NCBI GenBank assembly: GCA_963922715.1
Contig: CAWUJT010000053.1
Span: 1-16,206 of the forward strand
DNA: 16,206 nt
Reading direction: 5' to 3'
DNA from: CAWUJT01 sp963922715
GTDB lineage: Bacteria > Pseudomonadota > Alphaproteobacteria > Rhodobacterales > Rhodobacteraceae
This document shows, piece after piece, positions 6,192 through 14,706 of the stretch (positions are counted from its first letter, which is position 1; each line of letters begins with the position of its first letter). The position numbers and the translations under genes were made by a program. The notes beneath the pieces are model-generated. The model was given only the letters and a program-made list of their open reading frames with translations. It did not search any database and was not told where the DNA came from.

Positions 6192-7229
6192 GTGTTTGGA
6201 ATTGGGAATCTTTTTTCTTCCGATATGGCGATCGATCTGGGGACAGCCAACACCTTGGTTTATGTCAAAGGCAAAGGTGTTGTGCTGAATGAGCCTTCTG
6301 TTGTGGCCTATCAGGTTAAGGATGGTGTGAAAAAACCCTTGGCTTTTGGGGAAGACGCTAAACTTATGCTTGGGCGTACGCCAGGCTCCATTCAAGCCAT
6401 ACGTCCAATGCGCGATGGTGTCATCGCGGATTTCGACGTTGCCGAGGAAATGATCAAACATTTCATTCGTAAAGTTCACAAGCATTCAGCATTTACCAAA
6501 CCCAAAATCATTGTTTGCGTACCACATGGTGCCACACCTGTAGAAAAACGCGCTATTCGACAATCTGTGTTGGGTGCTGGCGCGCGCCGTGCTGGTTTGA
6601 TCGCGGAACCTATTGCGGCTGCTATCGGTGCAGGTATGCCGATCACGGATCCTACCGGGTCAATGGTTGTCGATATTGGGGGCGGAACGACAGAAGTGGC
6701 GGTTCTGTCTCTGGGTGATATTGTTTATGCTCGGTCTGTGCGCGTTGGCGGTGACAGAATGGATGAGGCTTTGATTTCATACCTCAGACGACATCAAAAT
6801 TTGCTGATTGGGGAAACCGCTGCAGAGCGCCTTAAAACGTCCATTGGTACCGCGCGCATGCCAGATGATGGACGCGGGGCGTCTATGACGATTCGGGGGC
6901 GTGACCTTTTGAATGGTGTGCCGAAAGAAATTGAGATAACACAAGCACAAGTTGCGGAAGCTTTGGCAGAACCTGTTCAACAAATCTGCGACTCTGTCAT
7001 GCAAGCGCTTGAGTCTACACCGCCTGACCTTGCTGCCGATATTGTGGATCGCGGTGTGATGTTGACAGGCGGGGGAGCTCTTTTGGGTGATCTGGATCTT
7101 GCGTTGCGCGAACAAACAGGTCTGGCGATTTCTGTTGCGGACGAGAGTTTGCATTGCGTGGCTCTGGGCACAGGAAAATCTCTTGAACATGAAAAACGCC
7201 TGCGACTAGTGATCGATTATGAAAGCTAG
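6192..7229 (+). CDS. mreB: Rod shape-determining protein MreB
   Basis: A 345-residue actin homologue forming membrane-bound filaments that guide lateral-wall synthesis. It starts at GTG 6192 with GGGAG at 6177-6181 as ribosome site. The first residues FGIGNLF form the short membrane-binding segment. Nucleotide-site motifs are DLGTANTLV (15-23), EPIAAAIG (139-146), DIGGGTTE (161-168) and LTGGGALLGD (291-300). The length is standard. It heads the elongasome operon, 28 bases before mreC. The 103-base gap after leuA contains no obvious strong terminator, so its own promoter is assumed; the AT-rich stretch around 6150-6175 is a plausible place for it. Confidence 0.97.
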   Translation: MFGIGNLFSSDMAIDLGTANTLVYVKGKGVVLNEPSVVAYQVKDGVKKPLAFGEDAKLMLGRTPGSIQAIRPMRDGVIADFDVAEEMIKHFIRKVHKHSAFTKPKIIVCVPHGATPVEKRAIRQSVLGAGARRAGLIAEPIAAAIGAGMPITDPTGSMVVDIGGGTTEVAVLSLGDIVYARSVRVGGDRMDEALISYLRRHQNLLIGETAAERLKTSIGTARMPDDGRGASMTIRGRDLLNGVPKEIEITQAQVAEALAEPVQQICDSVMQALESTPPDLAADIVDRGVMLTGGGALLGDLDLALREQTGLAISVADESLHCVALGTGKSLEHEKRLRLVIDYES

Positions 7230-7257
7230 AGGCAAAAATTAACAGAAACGGAACGAT

Positions 7258-8160
7258 ATGGCTCGTGGTACAGAGCTAGAATTCTATAATCGCCCTTTAC
7301 GCCGACTTCTGGTGTTGCTGTTCACGATACTTTTGGTTTTGCTTGTCTTATTTTGGCGGATTGACAATCAACGCGCTGAACAAATTCGCGCACGGATTTT
7401 GGATAGAATTATTCCAAACATTGAATGGACTTTGGTCCCTATTACCACTGCCGTTCGTATGTTTGAAGATTTTCAGGGATATGCCCGCGTTTATGAGCAA
7501 AATCAGGAATTACGCCGAGAGCTGCAAGCCATGCGTGCCTGGCGAGAAACAGCTATCCAGCTTGGGCAAGAGAATGCGAGATTGCTTGATCTGAACCAAG
7601 TCATTCTCAGCCCAAATTTGACATATATCTCTGGCGCAGTTCTTGCTGATTCTGGTAGTCCTTTCCGTCGCTCGGTCTTGCTTAATATAGGATACGATGT
7701 TGGCGTTAAAGATGGATGGGCCGCCATGGACGGTCTTGGACTGGTTGGACGGATATCCGGTGTTGGCGCTAAAATCAGCCGAGTTATGTTGGTTACGGAT
7801 CCAAACAGCCAAATTCCTATAACAATACAACCCTCAGGTGCACGTGCGATTCTCAGCGGTGATGCAAGTGAAGAGCCTATTATAGATTTTCTTGAAAACG
7901 TGAATGCCTTAAATGTGGGAGATCGCGTTGTAACATCGGGTGATGGCGGTGTTTTTCCATCTGACCTACTTGTTGGACAGGTTATGCAGGGTTCAGATCG
8001 TAGATGGCGTGTTCGTCTTTCCGCTGAAATTAACCGGCTTGAATTTTTGCGTATTTTGCGGGCACGACCATTGGAGGTTATCGATGGACCGGGAGAGCTT
8101 GTCGGACTGCCCTACTATAGCGGTTTCTCTGAAATATACGACGAGATTATTCCCGAATGA
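7258..8160 (+). CDS. mreC: Rod shape-determining protein MreC
   Basis: A 300-residue bitopic inner-membrane protein with its bulk in the periplasm. A single transmembrane helix lies at about 15-34. A predicted coiled coil at about 75-115, rich in Glu, Gln and Arg, drives dimerisation. The beta-barrel MreC domain starts around 120, with SGAVLADSGSPFRRSVLLN marking its beginning. MreC binds PBP2 and promotes its activation in the elongasome. The C terminus ends in an acidic EIYDEIIPE. Its stop overlaps the mreD start in ATGA (8157-8160), which implies coupled translation. Confidence 0.95.
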   Translation: MARGTELEFYNRPLRRLLVLLFTILLVLLVLFWRIDNQRAEQIRARILDRIIPNIEWTLVPITTAVRMFEDFQGYARVYEQNQELRRELQAMRAWRETAIQLGQENARLLDLNQVILSPNLTYISGAVLADSGSPFRRSVLLNIGYDVGVKDGWAAMDGLGLVGRISGVGAKISRVMLVTDPNSQIPITIQPSGARAILSGDASEEPIIDFLENVNALNVGDRVVTSGDGGVFPSDLLVGQVMQGSDRRWRVRLSAEINRLEFLRILRARPLEVIDGPGELVGLPYYSGFSEIYDEIIPE

Positions 8161-8684
8161 ATTCTACAATTTGGCGATATTGGGTGATTTACTTTTCAGC
8201 GTGCGCAATAATTATGTTTTGCAATCTTTTACCCCTTTCTCCGGCCTCTTTGAAAATTCCAGGCCCAGACTTGATACTTGCCATCACCCTGGTGTGGGTT
8301 CTCAGGCGTCCCGATTACGTCCCTGTTTGGCTTGTGGCTTCTGTTTTTCTGTTGGCCGATTTTCTTCTTATGCGGCCTCTTGGCCTTATGACCCTCATTG
8401 CATTGCTTATTACAGAGTTTTTGCGGCGCAATGTACAACAGCGCGAAATATTATCCTTCTATTCTGAAATACTACAAATATCTCTCATATTGTGCATTAT
8501 TTTTATTGCACAGCGTATTGTTCTGCTCTTGATGGTTGTCCCTGTTATGCCGATCATAAACGATGTTATTCATTTGGTGATAACTCTAATTTTTTACCCG
8601 GTTGTTATGATAATATCACAAGTTTTGCTTGATGTGCGCAGGCTTCTTCCAGGAGAGGTCGATAGCCTTGGAGGGCGCGTATGA
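8157..8684 (+). CDS. mreD: Rod shape-determining protein MreD
   Basis: A 175-residue polytopic membrane protein of the typical MreD size. Hydrophobic segments that look membrane-spanning occur near 6-25, 37-49, 55-70, 74-88, 105-125 and 137-158. Primary sequence is poorly conserved in this family, so the call rests on hydrophobicity, length and position between mreC and mrdA. It starts in an ATGA overlap with mreC and ends in an ATGA overlap (8681-8684) with mrdA. MreD is an accessory elongasome protein thought to bind MreC and modulate its effect on PBP2. Confidence 0.88.
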   Translation: MNSTIWRYWVIYFSACAIIMFCNLLPLSPASLKIPGPDLILAITLVWVLRRPDYVPVWLVASVFLLADFLLMRPLGLMTLIALLITEFLRRNVQQREILSFYSEILQISLILCIIFIAQRIVLLLMVVPVMPIINDVIHLVITLIFYPVVMIISQVLLDVRRLLPGEVDSLGGRV

Positions 8685-10624
8685 CACAAAAAACGCGTCA
8701 AAACGAAGGTTACCATCGCATGATCACACGACGCGGTCTGATTGTCGGTGGCCTACAGGCAACATTTATCGGCATTTTAGCCGCCCGTATGCATAATATG
8801 CAGGTGTTACAATCTGACACCTATCGATTTCTTGCTGAGGAAAACAGAATAGATGTGCGTCTTATCGCGCCAGAACGTGGTCTCATTCTGGATCGATACG
8901 GGCGTGTAATTGCGCAAAACGAACAAAATTTCGGCGTTACGATTACACGTGAAGACACAGATGATATTGATGCCGTTTTAGAACGCGTATCGACATTGAT
9001 TTCATTGTCAAGCGGGCAAATCGACCGTGTTAAACGTGAACTTAATACGCGTTCAAGTTTTGCGCCTGTTTTGATAACCGATGGCTTAACATGGGATCAG
9101 TTGGCGATGGTATCGGTGAACGCGCCATCACTCCCAGGCATTACAGCAGAAGTTGGGCAGCTTCGCGTTTACCCTTACGGTCCTGATTTTGCTCACACTG
9201 TTGGATATGTTGGACGTGTGACAAAAAGAGATTTGATAAGAGTGGAAGACCAAGACCCACTTTTGCGTCTCCCACAGTTCAAAATTGGGAAGTTTGGCGC
9301 TGAGAGTCGTTTTGACCGTAGTCTTCGCGGAAGTGCCGGGAATCGTCGTGTCGAAGTAAACGCTGTTGGTCGTGTGATGCGCGAATTGGCGCGCGAAGAG
9401 GGCGACCGTGGACAAACCATTCAGCTAACACTTGATGCTGCATTGCAAAATTTCACAGCGGCACGTTTGGGAAATGAAAGCGCTTCAGCGGTTGTAATTG
9501 ATACAAGAAATGGGGATTTACTCGCTGCGGTTTCATCTCCGTCATTCGATCCCAATCTTTTTGTCAGCGGGATTAGCCAAAGAGAGTACGATAAACTCCT
9601 GCAAAACGATCATCGCCCTTTACATAATAAGATTGCCCAAGGGCTTTATCCACCGGGCTCAACCTTCAAGATGGTAACGCTTCTTGCCGGTTTGGAGGCG
9701 GGTCTTGTCAATCCCGCTGAAACTATCCGCTGTAGCGGATTTGTCGAATTAGGGGATCGACAATTCCATTGTTGGAAGCGTTCCGGTCACGGCTTAACCG
9801 ATGCCCGGAAAAGCCTTACAGAAAGCTGTGATACGTATTATTACGATATTTGCCAAAGGGTCGGCATCGAAGGTATTGCCCAGATGGCGCGATATCTTGG
9901 CTTAGGATTGCGTCATGATGTTGCAATGACATCGATCTCAGAGGGTCTTATTCCGACAAAGGACTGGAAATTCCGTGTTCATAAACAAGATTGGTTGATC
10001 GGGGACACATTGAATGCAACAATTGGCCAAGGATATGTTCTCGCATCGCCATTGCAACTTGCGGTTATGACAGCACGTCTGGCGTCTGGGCACAATATTC
10101 GTCCGCGTATGATACGTTCGATCGATGGGATAGAAACATCCGATAACAGTCATGAACCGCTGCAAATTAACAAGGCGCACCTAGATCTTGTTCGTGATGC
10201 AATGTTTGACGTGATGAACAGCAATCGTGGCACAGCCTACAGCAGTCGTATACTGACGGCTGGATATGAATGGGCCGGTAAAACCGGAACCAGTCAAGTA
10301 CGCAATATTACATCTGAAGAACGCGCAAGGGGGGTCATTCGGAACGAAGATTTGCCCTGGGAACGTCGCGATCACGCTCTTTTTGTAGGGTTTGCCCCGT
10401 ATGAAAGCCCCCGTTATGCGATTTCGGTTGTTGTAGAACATGGAGGTGGGGGCGCATCTGTGGCTGCGCCAATTGCACGAGATATTATCTTATATACGCT
10501 TAGTAATGGTTTGCCACCGCTTGATGCTTATCCCGATGACCAACATCTGCAAATTCAAGAACTGTATAATACTCTGGAGCTACGTCACTTTCCCAAAGTA
10601 AATACTGAGCGTAATCAAGCATGA
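8681..10624 (+). CDS. mrdA: Penicillin-binding protein 2, elongasome transpeptidase
   Basis: A 647-residue class B penicillin-binding protein that cross-links peptidoglycan during cell elongation, paired with RodA. It has a short cytoplasmic N terminus and a membrane anchor at about 18-36, then the pedestal domain with APERGLILDR (63-72). The transpeptidase domain has the active-site motif S327-T-F-K330, the second motif S382-C-D384 and K534-T-G536. Cys351, Cys364, His370 and Cys383 lie between the first two motifs, at positions resembling the zinc site described for Acinetobacter PBP2. The C-terminal end (about 610-647) is charged and probably flexible. Start and stop overlap the neighbouring genes by four bases (ATGA each), so the protein is expected to be made together with MreD and RodA. 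Confidence 0.96.
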   Translation: MTQKTRQNEGYHRMITRRGLIVGGLQATFIGILAARMHNMQVLQSDTYRFLAEENRIDVRLIAPERGLILDRYGRVIAQNEQNFGVTITREDTDDIDAVLERVSTLISLSSGQIDRVKRELNTRSSFAPVLITDGLTWDQLAMVSVNAPSLPGITAEVGQLRVYPYGPDFAHTVGYVGRVTKRDLIRVEDQDPLLRLPQFKIGKFGAESRFDRSLRGSAGNRRVEVNAVGRVMRELAREEGDRGQTIQLTLDAALQNFTAARLGNESASAVVIDTRNGDLLAAVSSPSFDPNLFVSGISQREYDKLLQNDHRPLHNKIAQGLYPPGSTFKMVTLLAGLEAGLVNPAETIRCSGFVELGDRQFHCWKRSGHGLTDARKSLTESCDTYYYDICQRVGIEGIAQMARYLGLGLRHDVAMTSISEGLIPTKDWKFRVHKQDWLIGDTLNATIGQGYVLASPLQLAVMTARLASGHNIRPRMIRSIDGIETSDNSHEPLQINKAHLDLVRDAMFDVMNSNRGTAYSSRILTAGYEWAGKTGTSQVRNITSEERARGVIRNEDLPWERRDHALFVGFAPYESPRYAISVVVEHGGGGASVAAPIARDIILYTLSNGLPPLDAYPDDQHLQIQELYNTLELRHFPKVNTERNQA

Positions 10625-11772
10625 GCTACCTTGAATATAACACAGCATACATACCAACAGGTATACGCAAAGTTCTTTTTATAAACTGGCCCTTGATTAT
10701 CGTCGTTGCTGCAATTTGTGCAATCGGCATCACACAGCTTTATTCTGTTGCCGGGGGTTCCTGGGAGCCTTGGGCTGAACGTCATCTTCAACGATTTGGC
10801 CTTGGTATGGTGATATTATTTGCTGTTGCACTGGTGCCAATTTGGATTTGGAAGAGACTTTCCGGCGTTTTATATATATTGTCTTTAGTCTTGCTTCTCT
10901 TGGTTGAGTTTGTGGGTGTTGTCGGCATGGGTGCCCAGCGTTGGATCGATCTTGGATTTATGCGCTTACAGCCTTCAGAACTTATGAAAATTACCCTCGT
11001 TTTATTTCTAGCGGCCTATTACGATTGGCTCTCTCCTGCAAAAGTCAGTCAACCTATTTGGGTTTTGCTGCCTGTTATTATTATTCTCATACCTGTTTAC
11101 CTTGTTGTTCACCAACCCGATTTAGGCACTGCTATTTTGTTGCTTTGTGGTGGGGGGGCAATATTGTTCTTGGCTGGCGTTCATTGGGCTTATTTTACAA
11201 CACTTTTTGGCGCTGCTGGTGTCCTTGTTGCGGTTGTTCTGAAATCACGCGGAACAGATTGGCAGCTGATCAAAGATTATCAGTTTCGCCGTATCGACAG
11301 CTTTATAAATCCAGAAAGTGAGCCCTTGGGCGCTGGTTATCATATTATACAATCCAAGATCGCCCTTGGATCCGGCGGTTGGACAGGACGCGGCTTTATG
11401 GAGGGCACACAGTCAAGACTTAATTTTTTACCCGAAAAGCACACGGATTTCATTTTCACATCTTATGCGGAAGAGTTTGGGTTTGTGGGTGGGCTTTCTT
11501 TGTTGACATTTTACGCGCTTGTCCTGATTTTTTGTTTGATCTCTGGATTGCGTATGAAAGAACGGTTTTCTTCATTGGTCACGCTTGGTATTGCTGTGGC
11601 TTTTTTTCTTTATTTTGCCTTGAATATGTCAATGGTTATGGGGCTTGCCCCTGTGGTCGGTGTGCCCTTGCCTTTGGTCAGTTATGGGGGGTCAGCACTG
11701 CTTGTGCTCATGATCGGTTTTGGATTTGTGCAATCGGCGTACATCCATCAACCGCGATATAAAAATGGCTAA
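10621..11772 (+). CDS. rodA: Peptidoglycan glycosyltransferase RodA (SEDS family)
   Basis: A 383-residue SEDS polytopic membrane enzyme that polymerises lipid II in the elongasome. Around ten hydrophobic segments are visible. Family motifs are MGAQRWIDLG (103-112), QPSEL (117-121), HQPDLGTA (164-171), PEKHTDFIF (271-279) and PLPLVSYGGSALL. Asp276 in HTDF matches the catalytic aspartate of E. coli RodA (Asp262). The HTDFIF and QPSE context, and the position directly after mrdA, favour RodA over FtsW. It is coupled to mrdA by ATGA (10621-10624), and its end overlaps the start of the ghrA-like gene by eight bases. Confidence 0.95.
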   Translation: MSYLEYNTAYIPTGIRKVLFINWPLIIVVAAICAIGITQLYSVAGGSWEPWAERHLQRFGLGMVILFAVALVPIWIWKRLSGVLYILSLVLLLLVEFVGVVGMGAQRWIDLGFMRLQPSELMKITLVLFLAAYYDWLSPAKVSQPIWVLLPVIIILIPVYLVVHQPDLGTAILLLCGGGAILFLAGVHWAYFTTLFGAAGVLVAVVLKSRGTDWQLIKDYQFRRIDSFINPESEPLGAGYHIIQSKIALGSGGWTGRGFMEGTQSRLNFLPEKHTDFIFTSYAEEFGFVGGLSLLTFYALVLIFCLISGLRMKERFSSLVTLGIAVAFFLYFALNMSMVMGLAPVVGVPLPLVSYGGSALLVLMIGFGFVQSAYIHQPRYKNG

Positions 11773-12691
11773 AGTTTTATTCGCAGCACGACAAGATCGC
11801 TGGAAAGTATGGGAACTCCCTTTACGAAAAGCTTTTGACGCTCTTGATCTACGTGTCGATCTCGTAACTGCGGCAAAACCGGAGACAGTCCATCATATCA
11901 TTTATGCCCCGAACTCGGATGTACAGGATTTTACACCCTATACGAACCTCAAACTGGTTCAAAACCTATGGGCGGGTGTGGAAGATGTGATTGGTAATGC
12001 GACCTTAAAAGCGCCTCTATGCCGCATGGTGGACCCAGGCATGACACAAGGTATGTCCGAATGGGTCACGGGCCATGTGATGCGGCGTCACCTTGGGTTG
12101 GATACAGACATTTTGGGGCAAAACGGTGTTTGGCGCAAACGTGTGTTGCCGCTTGCGCAAGACAGAACAATCGGCATGATTGGTCTTGGCGTTTTGGGCA
12201 CATCGGCGGCGCGAATGCTTGCAAACATAGGCTTTAATGTTTTCGGCTGGAGCCGATCCGCAAAAAACATTGCCGGCATCACCTGTTTCCATGGAGTTGA
12301 GGGGTTTCAAAGCGTTCTGAGGTCTGCGGACATACTGGTTTTACTTATTCCAAGTGCATCGACCTCTGCAAATATTTTAAATGCTGAAAGCCTTGCTCTG
12401 TTGCCGAAAGGTGCCGAGATCATAAATCCTGGACGGGGCACTTTAATCGATGATGACGCTCTGTTGGCAGCACTCGAAAGCGGACAAATCAGACATGCCA
12501 CGCTTGATGTGTTCCGTGTTGAACCTTTGCCCCCAGATCATCCCTATTGGCATCATCCCAATGTGACGGTGACACCCCATATTGCCTCTGAAACCCGGCC
12601 AGAAACCGCTGCGCATGTGGTTGCCGAGAATATAAGACGCGCCGAAATGAAAGAGCCGCTTCTCCATCTTGTCGATCGCATGGATAAGTGA
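11765..12691 (+). CDS. ghrA: Glyoxylate/hydroxypyruvate reductase A-like dehydrogenase
   Basis: I chose ATG 11765, giving 308 residues starting MAKVLFAAR, because the preceding 15 in-frame codons lie within rodA and are not family-like. GhrA-type enzymes reduce glyoxylate and hydroxypyruvate with NADPH in the cytoplasm. The Rossmann motif GLGVLG is at 140-145, followed by GWSRS (161-165), an NADP-type site. The catalytic set is Arg224 (in NPGRGT), Glu253 (in DVFRVEPL) and His272 (in TPHIAS). Only a weak ribosome site is visible, so translation probably depends on ribosomes finishing rodA, eight bases downstream of this start. A metabolic enzyme at the end of the cell-shape operon is presumably a passenger. 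It converges with dapB across 21 bases. Confidence 0.88.
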   Translation: MAKVLFAARQDRWKVWELPLRKAFDALDLRVDLVTAAKPETVHHIIYAPNSDVQDFTPYTNLKLVQNLWAGVEDVIGNATLKAPLCRMVDPGMTQGMSEWVTGHVMRRHLGLDTDILGQNGVWRKRVLPLAQDRTIGMIGLGVLGTSAARMLANIGFNVFGWSRSAKNIAGITCFHGVEGFQSVLRSADILVLLIPSASTSANILNAESLALLPKGAEIINPGRGTLIDDDALLAALESGQIRHATLDVFRVEPLPPDHPYWHHPNVTVTPHIASETRPETAAHVVAENIRRAEMKEPLLHLVDRMDK

Positions 12692-12712
12692 TGAATCACA
12701 ATCCACGCTTTT

Positions 12713-13525
12713 CTAGCGAAGCCCAAGAACATCCCGCATATCGTAATAGCCAGGGTCTTTCCCCTGACCCCACAAAGCCGCCTTCAACGCGCCGCGCGCA
12801 AACAACGCCCGATCAGATGCGATGTGTTTGAGACTAAGACGCTCTCCCTCTGTGGCAAAAATCACCTCATGCTCTCCGACAATATCGCCGGCCCGGATGG
12901 CGTGAAAGCCGATGTTGCCCGATTGTCGTGCGCCTGTAAGACCGTTTCTGCCATTGTCTAAAATATCAGGTAAATTCTGACCGCGACCGGCTGCGGCAGC
13001 CTCCCCCAGCATAAGGGCCGTCCCAGATGGGGCATCCACCTTATGGCGGTGATGGCTTTCAATGATCTCGATATCATACTCTTCATTGAGGGCTTTTGCG
13101 ACCTTTTCCACCAGAACCGTCAGGAGATTGACCCCTAGGCTCATATTCCCCGCCTGAATGATGGTGGCGTGATAGCTGGCCCGTTTGAGCACCGCAATTT
13201 GCTCTGCGGTGAATCCTGTTGTCCCGATAACATGCACGGCCCGCGCTTGGGCTGTCAGTTCTGACATCTGCAACGTGGCGCGCGGCGTTGTGAAATCAAT
13301 CACAGCTTGCGCACGGGCAACCACCTCAATCGGGTCATCTGTCACCGGTACGCCTAAAGGTTTGCCGCCCCAAGCTTCTCCCAGATCTTTGCCGGACCAT
13401 TCATGTCCTGGCCGCACTGTCACCCCCACAAGGCGCAGCGTCTCCGAGGCCAGCGTCATCTCGATAAGGCTGCGCCCCATGCGCCCTGATCCGCCCATGA
13501 TCACAATGCCTGGTGGTGTGTGCAT
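12713..13525 (-). CDS. dapB: 4-hydroxy-tetrahydrodipicolinate reductase
   Basis: A 270-residue enzyme of the diaminopimelate/lysine pathway, reducing hydroxy-tetrahydrodipicolinate with NAD(P)H. Its product feeds both lysine and peptidoglycan cross-links. The N-terminal Rossmann motif is GGSGRMG (11-17), followed by DFTTP (77-81) and IGTTGFT (100-106). The signature ESHHRHKVDAPSGTA (156-170) holds the catalytic His158 and Lys162. The length is typical. GGAG at 13533-13536 (reverse strand) sits about seven bases before the ATG and supports this start. It is divergent from rbfA, with a 78-base intergenic region serving both. Confidence 0.96.
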   Translation of the reverse strand: MHTPPGIVIMGGSGRMGRSLIEMTLASETLRLVGVTVRPGHEWSGKDLGEAWGGKPLGVPVTDDPIEVVARAQAVIDFTTPRATLQMSELTAQARAVHVIGTTGFTAEQIAVLKRASYHATIIQAGNMSLGVNLLTVLVEKVAKALNEEYDIEIIESHHRHKVDAPSGTALMLGEAAAAGRGQNLPDILDNGRNGLTGARQSGNIGFHAIRAGDIVGEHEVIFATEGERLSLKHIASDRALFARGALKAALWGQGKDPGYYDMRDVLGLR

Positions 13526-13603
13526 GTCTGTTCTCCGATGACTGCCTTGCCTGATCCTTCAACACAGGCTACTAAAATTCTTCAATCATCGCAAAGGGTG
13601 GAT

Positions 13604-13996
13604 ATGGGAAAGTCTCGATTTCACAAAGGTGGCATGCCCTCACAACGGCAGCTTCGTGTAGGAGAGTTGATACGCCGGACACTGGCCGATGTTCTGATCC
13701 GCGGGGTGGTGCATGACCCAGAATTGAACGCATACTCCATCACTGTCTCAGAAGTATCCGTCTCTCCCGACCTCAAAATTGCCACAGCATTCGTGCTGCC
13801 CCTTGGTGGGAAAGATAAAGAGGCATGTATCGCTGCCCTCGCCCACAACAAAACGGAGCTAAAACGCGCCATTGGCAAAGAGGTGACATTGAAGTTTGTG
13901 CCAGACTTGCGCTTTGTGATTGATGAAACTTTTGATAAAATGGATGACACACGTACATTGTTAAATTCCGCGCGTGTTGCCAAGGATTTGAAGTGA
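13604..13996 (+). CDS. rbfA: 30S ribosome-binding factor RbfA
   Basis: A 130-residue KH-like ribosome maturation factor that binds the 30S subunit and assists 16S rRNA 5' end processing and cold adaptation. I chose ATG 13604 because AAAGGGTGG sits just upstream and the protein then begins with the usual basic stretch MGKSRFHKGGMPSQRQLRVGE. An earlier in-frame ATG at 13520 would overlap the dapB start and add 28 unlike residues. Family features are RVGELIRRTLADVL (18-31), a conserved ISVSPDLKIATAFV-type strand region around 50-63, and FVPDLRFVIDETFDKMD near the C terminus. Its TGA overlaps the following GTG start (GTGA). A -10-like TAAAAT lies at 13573-13578. Confidence 0.93.
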   Translation: MGKSRFHKGGMPSQRQLRVGELIRRTLADVLIRGVVHDPELNAYSITVSEVSVSPDLKIATAFVLPLGGKDKEACIAALAHNKTELKRAIGKEVTLKFVPDLRFVIDETFDKMDDTRTLLNSARVAKDLK

Positions 13997-14706
13997 TCTT
14001 ATTCCGTCTCATTTTTCTTGCTTGCTTGATGTCTGCGCCTGCTTTGGCCTGCAAAACCATCACATATCAGGAGATCCCATTTACTATATGCGAGGTTGAG
14101 AAAGGACAACGCATCCTGCTTTCACTCTGGGATGAAGAAGGTGCTGTGATAGGGCATTTCTCACGCTTAGAAATGGTGCTTGAAGAAGAGATTGTCTTTG
14201 CAATGAACGGCGGCATGTATCACCCAGATCGTAGGCCGGTTGGTCTCTATATCGAAGAGGATCAAAAGGTTCAAAACCTCATCACCTCTGCGGGGCCTGG
14301 GAATTTTGGACTTCTGCCCAATGGTGTGTTTTGCATCCAAGAGGGCAGGGCCGATGTCATCGAAAGCCTGCGTTATGCCGAGGAAACGCTGCCATGCCGA
14401 TATGCCACACAGTCAGGCCCGATGCTTGTGATCGATGGCGCGCTACATCCGCGCTTTCTGCCCGATTCAACATCACGCAACATTCGCAATGGCGTTGGCA
14501 CGTCCCAAGATGGACAACGTGTTGTGTTCGCAATTTCTGAAGAGCCCGTGACATTTCACGAATTTGGGCGTTTATTTCAACATCAGTTGGGCCTTTCACA
14601 AGCGCTTTATCTTGATGGCCGTGTCTCACGTCTTTATGTGCCCGATCTTGATCGTAACGATTTTGGTCCCGCTATGGGACCAATCATCAGTGTCGTGACT
14701 GACTAA
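13993..14706 (+). CDS. Exported phosphodiester glycosidase-like protein (NAGPA/DUF2233)
   Basis: A 237-residue protein starting at GTG 13993, coupled to rbfA by a GTGA overlap. Residues 1-19 are a signal peptide with an APALA|C cleavage region. The site fits signal peptidase I; Cys20 makes a lipoprotein possible, though the lipobox is poor. The mature part shows the NAGPA-domain signatures MNGGMYH (71-77), RPVGLYIE (81-88), ATQSGPML (138-145), DSTSRNIRNG (158-167) and YLDGRVS (206-212). The family includes uncovering-enzyme-like phosphodiester glycosidases, but bacterial substrates are mostly unknown. Cys33, Cys114 and Cys135 could give disulfides. Its stop overlaps the truB start by one base. 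The family call is good; the enzymatic role is unproven. Confidence 0.85.
   Translation: MILFRLIFLACLMSAPALACKTITYQEIPFTICEVEKGQRILLSLWDEEGAVIGHFSRLEMVLEEEIVFAMNGGMYHPDRRPVGLYIEEDQKVQNLITSAGPGNFGLLPNGVFCIQEGRADVIESLRYAEETLPCRYATQSGPMLVIDGALHPRFLPDSTSRNIRNGVGTSQDGQRVVFAISEEPVTFHEFGRLFQHQLGLSQALYLDGRVSRLYVPDLDRNDFGPAMGPIISVVTD

Noticed and set aside
11720..11764. Upstream in-frame start for the ghrA-like gene
   Set aside because: It would add 15 residues from within rodA. The family N terminus (MAKVLFAAR) fits ATG 11765.
13520..13603. Upstream in-frame start for rbfA
   Set aside because: It would overlap the dapB start and add 28 non-conserved residues. ATG 13604 has a good ribosome site and gives the normal RbfA length.
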